Shown here piece after piece: positions 36,473 through 45,103 of a stretch of 64,000 bases of DNA. Source of the stretch: Heliomarina baculiformis (GTDB lineage Bacteria > Pseudomonadota > Alphaproteobacteria > Rhodobacterales > Rhodobacteraceae); assembly GCF_019966545.1 (NCBI RefSeq), contig NZ_JAIMIC010000007.1, forward strand, positions 300,644-364,643, in the 5' to 3' direction. The notes under the pieces were generated by a model, which saw only the letters and a program-made list of their open reading frames with translations, made no database searches and was not told where the DNA came from. The translations under genes and the position numbers were made by a program. How positions within the stretch are numbered: the first letter of the stretch is position 1; each line of letters opens with the position of its first letter.

Positions 36473-39400
36473 GATATGATCCTCGGTATCCAGCGAAAGG
36501 CCTGTCAGGCGTTCTCCAAGAAGTTCTACTGCGGTCAGGCCAGTTGGCCACTCATTGTGGCCGATGTGCGGATTATAGTCGTGCTTCAGGCGTTCTACAG
36601 TGCGGAGCCACGCGGTTTTCCAAACGCGAAAATCGTCATCGAACATGTCCTGTTTTTCCAGTTCATCGAAAAAAGATAGGAGACTTTCCTTAAGGTCGGT
36701 CAACATGTCGAGATCCCAATATTCGCCAACATGACCTTTCATCGGAACGAGTTCCCTTACGACGCCTTCGGCGACTGGTTTAAACCAATCGGGCATTTTG
36801 TCTTCAGCGCATTCCTTTAGATAATCACCATAGCGCCCGAAACCCTGAGCAGTATCGGAGCTTTCATCATCTGAGCCGCAGAACAGGTTGATGACTGACC
36901 AGAACTCGAACCTGAGCAGCATCATATGGCCCACACGGAGCCGGATTGTCTGCAATTCATGTGCGTCGGAAGGAGGCCAGAAGCCATCCTGGGTTTCCAA
37001 TCCGGGAAAGAGTTGCTGGGAAATTGATGGGCCGAAGGACTCTGCGCGTATCCGGAAGTCTGAACGCGGGATCCAGATTTCGGGATGCGGTCTATCAGCT
37101 TTGCCCCAATGTCGGTTTAGAAGTGAATCGATGATTGTTGCCGGGCTTACCAGTTCCAATGCGCCAGCCAACTTGAGTAACGGTAAGCTGCCTGACATGT
37201 CGCCGTTTTGAGATTTCAGTGTCCTTACCAATGTAGAAATGTCTGGAATTTGGCCGTTATCCATACCGTCGACCACGTCCGCGACACAAAGCGTATCAAT
37301 TGGCCGCGCGCGGTTCAGGGTCTTGATCGCAACGAGGCCGGTCCTCTCAATGTCGGATCGGAAGGCTGCCATGTTTTCCTCGGTAAGACGTCGGGGCGCA
37401 TGGACGATTTGCGTGTCACCGTTCCGTTCGGAACAAACATATGAGAATGCAATCTCCGGTTTCGATTTCGACAAGCGATCGAGCTCGGCCGGATTTTCTG
37501 TGTTCCATCCAAACAGGCCTTCCGGGACCGATACTGACGTCCACGGTTCGTCTCCTACGCGCTCGAACAAGGTGCAGCCGCCTTCGCGGACCAGATCGGC
37601 ATTGATCTCGAACGGTCGAAGCGGTTCAAACTCGTCGATCATTCCGTGGTCAGTTGCGACCGTGCGCTTAGGTATCAATCCGAGGATTTTGCTTACCGGT
37701 TGGGTAGGAAACCGCGCGATGGATACTGATAGGCTGCGTTCGATTTCGCTGAGGTCGTAGAGCCGATCAATACGCGTGGTTTCACGAACGATACCCTGAT
37801 AACATGCCTTGTCGGGATAGCCTGCATCCCTGAACTGCTTCAGCGACAGGGTATTTATGCCTCGTTCGCCGCCGAGTATGTTTAATGCGAGACTTCTTGC
37901 GCCCTCGAAAGGCAAGTGATCACCTGCAGTCGGATCAGCGCCCTCTGCACGAGGACTGACACCAGTTTCGTCGAACTTACGGGCCAGATCGTCTTTGATG
38001 AGCGGTCCCCAACTGCCTGCAATGTTGCGCCAGCCGTCGACATCCCATTCCGGCAGAAGCGGACTGTCACGCACTTGAACAAGTGAATGTTGCAGTCCCT
38101 GCGCGTCGGTGCCCAGCGAAGGCACCATGATTGCTTTGACTTCCGCTAGGATGCCCCGGTCCGGGCCTTTGGCGGTCCAACCTGAGGGCGGCGTTGAAAT
38201 GCTTGAACGAAGCGTCGGTACGCCGAAGACTTCGCTTTCCGCGACAGCCAGACGAATATCGTCGACGTAACTAAAAGGCGAAATTAAACCCGTTCCTATC
38301 AGCCTATTGGCGCCCTTGCGCCATTTTTCCTGTCTTTCCTCCTGTGTGAGATGTTGAGGTCCCATCTTGGAAGCAAGCAGGAAGGTCGGCATGTCATCGT
38401 CCAGCGCATCGTCTTTTCCGGGCGTGGCGTCGTAATATTTGACGGGGATCGAGAAAGTGACTTCGTTGCCGGATGTCGTCGCCGAAGGATTCAAGTCGGC
38501 CGAGATTTGTTGGTAATTTGCGATGACCAGATAGACATATCGGCCCCAGGCCTCCACGCGCATTTGATCCGGCACATCCATGTAATCCTCTACGAATTTC
38601 TGTAGTACCTTTTCATTCGCGAGAATGGGCAGCACACGGATCTTGGCACCCGGCATACGCAGAGTGCCACCTATCGCTTCACTTGCGCCGCGTGTTGTGT
38701 TGAAAGGATTGGTTCTGCCAATCTGGCGCATCTCAGGTGTCTTGGAGAGGAGGGGCTTTGTGCTCTGACCCGTCTCTGGTGGTGTCACCAAACGTGTCGG
38801 TTGAAAAGTCGCTTCTTTTGCAACGCCCTGAACGCCTCTCGTTGTTTTCCAATCCCCATGTCGGGAGCGCCAGGCTAGGGTTTGGCCCTTGCCGTAAAGC
38901 ATGTCGATCTTGATCCAGAATGGCATGACTGGGCTAAGGGTAGAAATCGTTCCACTTTGGACGTCGCGGGTTGAAATCGCCTGAAGGCCAAGAGTTTGCA
39001 GGACCGGAACCGTTGCAGTGTTGACCATGTGGATCTGGTAGCCGCCGCTCAACTGGCCAGCGAAAAGGTTTTCGCTTCCAAGAACGCCTCCGCTTCCTAT
39101 GCGGTGAATGGGCATTTTGGCAGCTGTAATTGCCTGATAGCATGTCATCTCTGCGTCTTCCGCGTCGCGGAATTGTTTAAGATTGATCGTATTGGAATAA
39201 AGCTTTGGGAATGCCTCTCTAAGCGATTGAAATGCGGCGAGGGGATCGTTCAACATAGACGATCCGGTTTTTATCAGGCTGTCTAAACCGGTATTGGAGT
39301 TTCCTTCTGTAGAAGGAGTCGCATCCTGCGTTGTACGCCGCGACGCGCGCATTTCGGCGAATGCTGTCAGAGAGTCACGCGCCATTCTTGTCATACCGGC

Positions 39401-40045
39401 CAGGTTGTTGGGCCAGTTCAAGAGTGCGTCTGTGACAGAGGACAGGTTGGTTGGGATGTCGGTCAGTCCTGACATTGGCGTATGCGTCACGCTCAGAAAC
39501 GGAGCTTTCAGGTCGTCGCCCATCCGGTCGGCGGCCGATTGGGATCGTATTTCAAAGACTTGCCTTGCGCCATGTGGATCGGTCAACCATCTGTCGACCG
39601 AGGGATCGAGCCTCGCCAAAAGCTTCGGCCAGCCATAGACTTCGCGACCGGTACTAAGCGACAACTCGTTGTCCACGAAAATGAAGGGCGTGGTGAAAGC
39701 CCAATCGTGGAAGGTGAGTTCCTGTCCGCCTGATTCAGGTTTCATCCAGGCGAGCGGCACGCCAAAGGCCACTTCGCGCTGTGATACCCAACCTGTCCGG
39801 GCCGCGGCCGCCGACATTTTCCCGTAGTCCAGAATGATCAGATAAACAAAAGGCAGAACCGGTCGGAATTTTACGATCTCCCGGGCTTGGTTGAGGTAGT
39901 TGTCGACGAACTGGTTTAATCTGGCGAGGTTCGCCTGAAGCGGAAAAACCGTCATCGTGACATCGCTGAATGCAAAGGGTGGGGCCATCTGGAGCGAGCT
40001 CGCTTCCCCACGAGCGTTGTTATACGTCGGACCGTCAATGAGCAT
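36464..40045 (-). CDS. Giant protein with two acetoacetate-decarboxylase-like domains
   Basis: 1193 residues, without signal peptide or membrane helix. Residues about 1-190 resemble acetoacetate decarboxylases: TYNNARGE, VYLIILDYGK, and GREVYGWPKLLARLD with the Lys at the position of the Schiff-base region. A second copy starts near 455 (GGTLRMPGAKIRVLPIL, YVYLVIANYQQ, SPFSYVDDIRLAVAESEVFG) but has Thr instead of Lys in the matching loop (SEVFGVPTLRS). Two linker regions contain a shared pattern NTLSLKQFRDA / NTINLKQFRDAEDAE followed by CYQ, near 290 and 725. The C-terminal 300 residues are not recognised. It converges on the isoprenoid-type cluster; AGGA precedes the ATG. Confidence 0.72.
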   Translation of the reverse strand: MLIDGPTYNNARGEASSLQMAPPFAFSDVTMTVFPLQANLARLNQFVDNYLNQAREIVKFRPVLPFVYLIILDYGKMSAAAARTGWVSQREVAFGVPLAWMKPESGGQELTFHDWAFTTPFIFVDNELSLSTGREVYGWPKLLARLDPSVDRWLTDPHGARQVFEIRSQSAADRMGDDLKAPFLSVTHTPMSGLTDIPTNLSSVTDALLNWPNNLAGMTRMARDSLTAFAEMRASRRTTQDATPSTEGNSNTGLDSLIKTGSSMLNDPLAAFQSLREAFPKLYSNTINLKQFRDAEDAEMTCYQAITAAKMPIHRIGSGGVLGSENLFAGQLSGGYQIHMVNTATVPVLQTLGLQAISTRDVQSGTISTLSPVMPFWIKIDMLYGKGQTLAWRSRHGDWKTTRGVQGVAKEATFQPTRLVTPPETGQSTKPLLSKTPEMRQIGRTNPFNTTRGASEAIGGTLRMPGAKIRVLPILANEKVLQKFVEDYMDVPDQMRVEAWGRYVYLVIANYQQISADLNPSATTSGNEVTFSIPVKYYDATPGKDDALDDDMPTFLLASKMGPQHLTQEERQEKWRKGANRLIGTGLISPFSYVDDIRLAVAESEVFGVPTLRSSISTPPSGWTAKGPDRGILAEVKAIMVPSLGTDAQGLQHSLVQVRDSPLLPEWDVDGWRNIAGSWGPLIKDDLARKFDETGVSPRAEGADPTAGDHLPFEGARSLALNILGGERGINTLSLKQFRDAGYPDKACYQGIVRETTRIDRLYDLSEIERSLSVSIARFPTQPVSKILGLIPKRTVATDHGMIDEFEPLRPFEINADLVREGGCTLFERVGDEPWTSVSVPEGLFGWNTENPAELDRLSKSKPEIAFSYVCSERNGDTQIVHAPRRLTEENMAAFRSDIERTGLVAIKTLNRARPIDTLCVADVVDGMDNGQIPDISTLVRTLKSQNGDMSGSLPLLKLAGALELVSPATIIDSLLNRHWGKADRPHPEIWIPRSDFRIRAESFGPSISQQLFPGLETQDGFWPPSDAHELQTIRLRVGHMMLLRFEFWSVINLFCGSDDESSDTAQGFGRYGDYLKECAEDKMPDWFKPVAEGVVRELVPMKGHVGEYWDLDMLTDLKESLLSFFDELEKQDMFDDDFRVWKTAWLRTVERLKHDYNPHIGHNEWPTGLTAVELLGERLTGLSLDTEDHISG

Positions 40046-40327
40046 TGGTTCGTCCTGACATCAAGAAATGAAGTTGGTCAAAAGAGACTAGTCAACGTCT
40101 TGGAACAGGTCAGTTCAATAAGGCCTTACTTGCAGAGGCTATATGAGAATGGGTAGTCGGTCCAATCTTATGAGCAATCCGGCACGGTCCGCCTGTAGAG
40201 GTCCAGTTGCAGTCGCGTCGCTTGCCACGTTGACAGACTGTCGCCTTGACCGCGCGATCATGGGGCTTCATGACAGCTCTGGTACGAAGGCTGCTCATTG
40301 AGTACCGGAAAGCACGACAGGAAAATT

Positions 40328-42145
40328 ATGGCCAAGACGCAAGCTTCAGCGAACGCGATTCCAAATGGCACCGGCGCCGAGGAGCGTGCAAAATCGAAGA
40401 ATGTAGCGGGCCTTGAGGCATTGTGGCCATTTGTGCGCCCGTATACCGGGCTGGTGGCGGCTGCTGGTTTTGCGTTGGTGTTCACCGCCGTCATTTCGCT
40501 GACGCTGCCCTTGGCGGTTCGCCGCGTCATTGACAATTTCCGTGTCCAGAACGGCGAACTTCTTGATAAATATTTTCTGGCGGCTCTTGCCATCGCGGCG
40601 TTGTTGGCTGTCGGGACCGGGCTTCGCTATGCTCTGGTGACCCGTCTCGGTGAACGCGTTGTGGCAGATATCCGCAAGGCAGTTTTCGACCGTGTCATCG
40701 GCATGAGTCCTGCCTTCTTCGAAAAAATCATGACCGGCGAAGTGCTTAGCCGCATCACGACGGATACGACCCTGATCCAGTCCGTGCTGGGATCTTCCGC
40801 CTCGATCGCGCTTCGCAACATGCTGATCTTTGCCGGTGGTCTCGTGCTTATGCTCCTGACATCGCCCAAGCTTTCAGGATTGGTTTTGTTGCTTGTACCT
40901 GCGGTTATCGTACCGATCATGACGCTCGGTCGGCGATTGCGTAAGATAAGCCGGGAAAACCAGGACTGGATCGCGGCGTCTTCGGGCAACGCCTCCGAAA
41001 CCCTTGGGGCTGTTCAAACGGTTCAGGCTTTTACGCATGAAGCTGCCAGCAAGTCACAGTTTTCGGAAATGACTGAAACCTCTTATCTCGTCTCCCTGCG
41101 CCGGATCAGGACCCGTGCCGTCATGACGGTTATCGTGATATTCCTGATTTTCACCGGCATTGTCGGTGTGCTCTGGATCGGTGCGAATGACGTTCGTGCC
41201 GGTACGATGACTGAAGGTATGTTGATTCAGTTCGTCATCTATTCGGTCATGGTTGCTGGCTCCGTCGCGGCTCTAAGTGAAATCTGGGGAGAATTGCAAC
41301 GCGCGGCAGGGGCGACCGAAAGATTGATCGAGCTGCTGAATAGCCAAGACACGGTAGTCGATCCAGCAGAACCCACAGGCCTTCCGCAACCGGTGAAGGG
41401 CGCGATTGAATTCGAAAACGTTCGATTCTCATATCCGTCGCGAAGCGATATCAGTGCGTTGGATGGTGTTTCACTTAAGATAAAGCCGGGAGAAACCGTG
41501 GCATTCGTCGGGCCATCCGGAGCTGGAAAGACAACCGTGATCCAGATGATCCTCAGGTACTATGATCCGCAGTCCGGCTGCATTCGTCTTGACGGAACCG
41601 ACCTTCGCGATGTGAATCGGGCCGATTTCCGTAAGTTCATAGCCATGGTTCCGCAGGACTCGGTGATCTTTGCCGCGTCTGCGCTTGAAAACATTAGGTT
41701 CGGACGGCCGGATGCGTCGGATGCAGAGGTGGAAGCGGCCGCAAGGGCAGCAGCGGCGCATGATTTTATTGTGGCCTTGCCGGGTGGATACGACGCCTAC
41801 CTTGGAGAGCGCGGTGTGATGCTTTCGGGTGGGCAAAAGCAACGTATCGCCATTGCGCGGGCGATTTTGCGCGATGCCCCCGTGCTTTTGCTTGATGAAG
41901 CCACGAGCGCTTTGGATGCGGAAAGTGAGCGCGCTGTACAGCGCGCGGTGGACGAGCTTTCAAAAGATCGCACGACATTGATTGTTGCGCATCGTCTGGC
42001 GACGGTGAAAAAAGCCGACCGGATTATCGTGATGGAAGACGGAAAGATCGTTTCATCCGGCACGCACGAGCAACTCGTTGCGGAAAACGGGCTGTATGCA
42101 CGTCTTGCGAGGCTGCAGTTCACCGACGGGCTAGCTGCAGAATAA
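40328..42145 (+). CDS. ABC exporter (fused permease and ATPase)
   Basis: About 605 residues from the ATG at 40328, preceded by AGGA; the track-length TTG start at 40298 is less likely. Residues 35-330 hold six transmembrane helices. The ATPase has Walker A GPSGAGKTT near 405, signature LSGGQKQ near 506, Walker B VLLLDEATSALD near 527 and the switch His in VAHR. It is of the MsbA/multidrug half-transporter type and works as a homodimer in the inner membrane, moving lipids or hydrophobic compounds outward. Adjacent to the 1193-residue protein gene in divergent orientation; a role in exporting the cluster's product is possible but not shown. Confidence 0.88.
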   Translation: MAKTQASANAIPNGTGAEERAKSKNVAGLEALWPFVRPYTGLVAAAGFALVFTAVISLTLPLAVRRVIDNFRVQNGELLDKYFLAALAIAALLAVGTGLRYALVTRLGERVVADIRKAVFDRVIGMSPAFFEKIMTGEVLSRITTDTTLIQSVLGSSASIALRNMLIFAGGLVLMLLTSPKLSGLVLLLVPAVIVPIMTLGRRLRKISRENQDWIAASSGNASETLGAVQTVQAFTHEAASKSQFSEMTETSYLVSLRRIRTRAVMTVIVIFLIFTGIVGVLWIGANDVRAGTMTEGMLIQFVIYSVMVAGSVAALSEIWGELQRAAGATERLIELLNSQDTVVDPAEPTGLPQPVKGAIEFENVRFSYPSRSDISALDGVSLKIKPGETVAFVGPSGAGKTTVIQMILRYYDPQSGCIRLDGTDLRDVNRADFRKFIAMVPQDSVIFAASALENIRFGRPDASDAEVEAAARAAAAHDFIVALPGGYDAYLGERGVMLSGGQKQRIAIARAILRDAPVLLLDEATSALDAESERAVQRAVDELSKDRTTLIVAHRLATVKKADRIIVMEDGKIVSSGTHEQLVAENGLYARLARLQFTDGLAAE

Positions 42146-42216
42146 CCTTGCGTGGCGTCATATTCATGTCGCCTTGCACATAAATGAAAATACTTTCATC
42201 TTTCCTTTCGAGAGAA

Positions 42217-42236
42217 AAGATGCCGCTAGGCATCTT
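42217..42236. promoter_or_regulatory. Perfect inverted repeat before acyl-CoA synthetase gene
   Basis: Arms AAGATGCC and GGCATCTT around GCTA, ending 15 bases before the ATG at 42252. A second smaller repeat, TGAAA-N4-TTTCA, lies at 42185-42198. No T run follows, so a 5'-UTR hairpin or operator is more likely than a terminator. Confidence 0.4.
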
Positions 42237-42251
42237 GAGGGAGGAAATCAG

Positions 42252-44132
42252 ATGAGTTTTGCGAGTCTCGAAGACAGCAAAAGATTACAGAACGAAATGC
42301 CGTGGGAAGCGCGGGAGGTGCCTGCCACGGTCTACGAGATGCTGAGCATCACATCTGAAAAGTTCCCGGACCGTCCGGCTGTTTCATACCAGTTGTTGTC
42401 GGGACCGGATGACAAGGCAGAGACTCTTACTTGGAGTGAGCTGCATGCTCGGGTGTCTCAGGCAGCTAATCTGTTCCGGTCACTTCGTATCGGTAAGGAT
42501 GACGTGGTTGCACTGATCCTGCCGAACACGACTGAGACTGTTGTTGCTACGATTGCCGGAACAGTTGCTGGGATCGTCAACCCTATCAACCCCTTGCTCG
42601 AACCTGAGCAGATTGCTGCAATCCTGCGCGAAACTGGCGCAAAAGTTGTCGTGACGCTAAAGGCGTTTCCCAAGACGGATATCGCGCAAAAGGCGCATGA
42701 GGCCGTGCGGCATGCACCGGATGTTCATACCATTCTTGAAGTGGACCTGAATCGATACCTGACACCACCAAAAAGTTGGATCGTTCCCTTGGTCCGTGGC
42801 AAAATTTCCGGGAAGCACCATGCCGACATCCTGGATTTCAACAAGGCCTGTGCGAGCCAGTCCAAGTCTCTTGATTTTACCGACGAGAAGGAAGACCGCA
42901 TCGCAGCCTACTTCCATACGGGTGGGACGACCGGCATGCCCAAGGTCGCGCAGCACAAGTATTCCGGCATCGTCTATCAAGGCTGGATCGGTCACGAACT
43001 GCTCTACACTGAAGAGGACAGTGTTATGTGCCCGCTGCCTCTTTTCCATGTCTTCGCCTGCCATGTCATCCTTATGGCCGTTCTAAAATCAGGTGCGCAT
43101 GTGGTTTTCCCAACCCCGGCCGGGTACAGGGGCGACGGGGTATTCGATAACTTCTGGAAACTCTGTGAGCGCTGGAAGACAACCTTTGTAATTACGGTGC
43201 CAACCGCGGTTTCGGCCCTTATGCAGCGTAAGGTGGATGCCGATATCTCTACGGTAAAGAACGCATTTTCCGGGTCGGCTCCGATGCCTCTGGAGTTATT
43301 TACCCGGTTCACGAACGCGACTGGCATCAACATCGTTGAAGGCTATGGTTTAACCGAGGCGACCTGTCTGGTCTCTTGTAACCCGGTTGATGGCGAAAAG
43401 AAGGTTGGCAGTGTCGGGGTGCCTTTCCCCTATACAGACATCAAGATCGTCAAGGTCGCCGACGGGAAGCCCGTTGAATGCGGTATGGACGAAGTAGGCG
43501 AGATTTGCATTTCCAACCCGGGCGTATTTGCGCGCCATACCTATACGGAAGAGCCAAAAAACAAAGATCTTTATCATTTCGACAAGTACCTCAGAACGGG
43601 AGATCTAGGTAGGCTCGACTCGGACGGATATCTATGGATTACCGGGCGCGCCAAGGACCTGATTATCAGGGGCGGTCATAACATTGACCCGGCCGAGATC
43701 GAGGAGGCGCTGTTGCGCCATCCCGCAGTTGCTTTTGCCGGTGCGATCGGTCAACCGGATGCAAAAGCAGGAGAAATTCCTTGCGCCTACGTAGAGTTGG
43801 TTGGTGGAGCTTCGGTAACGGAAGCCGAGTTGATGGAGCATTGCAAAACGCATGTTCATGAACGGGCGGCCCAGCCAAAGCATTTGACGATCATGTCTGA
43901 ATTGCCGAAAACCGCCGTGGGTAAAGTGTTTAAACCCGAGCTTCGCAAGCAGGCGATCATGCGTATCTACAATGGCTCGCTGGAAGAGGCGCAGGTGCCG
44001 GCTCGGGTCACCTTTGTCATAGATGATAAGAAGCGCGGACTCGTGGCGCAAGTCACAGCGAATGGCGCCAAAGAGGACGATGTTGCGCATGTCCTTGGCC
44101 AATACACGCGGCCATGGGAATGGGCCGCTTGA
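42252..44132 (+). CDS. AMP-forming acyl-CoA synthetase
   Basis: 626-residue ligase of the ANL superfamily that activates a carboxylic acid to its CoA thioester through an acyl-AMP. Motifs: P-loop YFHTGGTTGMPKVAQ, EGYGLTEATC, YLRTGDLGRLDSDGYLWITG, RAKDLIIRGGHNIDPAEIEE, and the C-terminal catalytic Lys in PKTAVGKVFKPELR. The ATG at 42252 has a strong GGGAGGAAAT site. It is 10 bases before the esterase gene, so the pair probably handles one substrate: ester hydrolysis, then CoA activation. Substrate chain length cannot be judged. Confidence 0.9.
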   Translation: MSFASLEDSKRLQNEMPWEAREVPATVYEMLSITSEKFPDRPAVSYQLLSGPDDKAETLTWSELHARVSQAANLFRSLRIGKDDVVALILPNTTETVVATIAGTVAGIVNPINPLLEPEQIAAILRETGAKVVVTLKAFPKTDIAQKAHEAVRHAPDVHTILEVDLNRYLTPPKSWIVPLVRGKISGKHHADILDFNKACASQSKSLDFTDEKEDRIAAYFHTGGTTGMPKVAQHKYSGIVYQGWIGHELLYTEEDSVMCPLPLFHVFACHVILMAVLKSGAHVVFPTPAGYRGDGVFDNFWKLCERWKTTFVITVPTAVSALMQRKVDADISTVKNAFSGSAPMPLELFTRFTNATGINIVEGYGLTEATCLVSCNPVDGEKKVGSVGVPFPYTDIKIVKVADGKPVECGMDEVGEICISNPGVFARHTYTEEPKNKDLYHFDKYLRTGDLGRLDSDGYLWITGRAKDLIIRGGHNIDPAEIEEALLRHPAVAFAGAIGQPDAKAGEIPCAYVELVGGASVTEAELMEHCKTHVHERAAQPKHLTIMSELPKTAVGKVFKPELRKQAIMRIYNGSLEEAQVPARVTFVIDDKKRGLVAQVTANGAKEDDVAHVLGQYTRPWEWAA

Positions 44133-44142
44133 GGAGAACCTG

Positions 44143-45069
44143 ATGGCTGACTACGACACCCTTATCGATGCCCAGACATGGGCATTTATCCGGAAGACGG
44201 CTGAATCCTATCCGGATGACGCCGTCGATCTGGATATCGAGGGTCAGCGTCGCGTTTATGATGCGATGTGCAGAGAGTTCCATCAGGAATATCCCGAAGG
44301 CGTGTCAGCTGTCGATAAATTTGCGGATGGTGTGCCGGTTCGCATCTATACCGCCGGGGATCCCGGGCGGACGGTAATGTTTTTTCATGGTGGTGGATTC
44401 GTCGTAGGCGGTCTTGAGAGCCATGACGACGTTTGCGCCGAGATTTGCGCAAACACCGGCTATCGCGTGGTTGCCGTTGATTATCGGCTTGCCCCGGAAC
44501 ACAAGCACCCGGCTGCTTTTGAAGATGCATGGGCTGCGACGCAATGGGCCGCGAACCGATACAAGGACGGAATCGTTCTGGTTGGTGACAGTGCCGGCGG
44601 GAATCTGGCAGCGGCTGTTGCCCACTACGCACGCGGTAAGCTGAAAGGTATTCTTGGCCAGGTGCTGATTTATCCGGGCCTGGGTGGAGACCGGAATGCA
44701 CCTTCGTATTCTGAGCATGCCAATGCGCCGATGCTAACTCGGGCAGATCTGGAGTTCTACGAGAACATCCGGCTGAATGGCGAGGCCCCTGCTGGCGATG
44801 CCACCTATGCCCCCCTGCATGACGCCGATTTCTCAAAGCTGCCTCGGACGGTCATTTTCACGGCTGAGTGCGACCCGATCGCCAGCGATGGTCCCCAATA
44901 TCGCGACAAGTTGAAAGCGGCAGGTGTGCCGGTTCATCTCGTCGAAGAAGAGGGACTTGTGCATGGTTATCTGCGGGCCCGACTTATGTCAGCGCGTGCA
45001 GGTGAAAGTTTCGAGCGAATTGTTCTTGCAGTCGAGGCTTTGGGACAGGATCTCTGGCCCTACGACTGA
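44143..45069 (+). CDS. HSL-family alpha/beta hydrolase (esterase/lipase)
   Basis: 308 residues. The oxyanion HGGGF of the hormone-sensitive-lipase family is near residue 83, followed by YRLAPEHKHPAAFEDA. The nucleophile is in GDSAGGN near residue 149, the acid in AECDPIASDG near 247 and the His in EGLVHGYLR near 275. The ATG follows GAGGAGAACCTG, ten bases after the acyl-CoA synthetase stop. Esters of short or medium acids are usual substrates. Confidence 0.88.
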   Translation: MADYDTLIDAQTWAFIRKTAESYPDDAVDLDIEGQRRVYDAMCREFHQEYPEGVSAVDKFADGVPVRIYTAGDPGRTVMFFHGGGFVVGGLESHDDVCAEICANTGYRVVAVDYRLAPEHKHPAAFEDAWAATQWAANRYKDGIVLVGDSAGGNLAAAVAHYARGKLKGILGQVLIYPGLGGDRNAPSYSEHANAPMLTRADLEFYENIRLNGEAPAGDATYAPLHDADFSKLPRTVIFTAECDPIASDGPQYRDKLKAAGVPVHLVEEEGLVHGYLRARLMSARAGESFERIVLAVEALGQDLWPYD

Positions 45070-45103
45070 TCCGTGATCGAGAGGTATCGGACATCTGGAC
45101 TGG

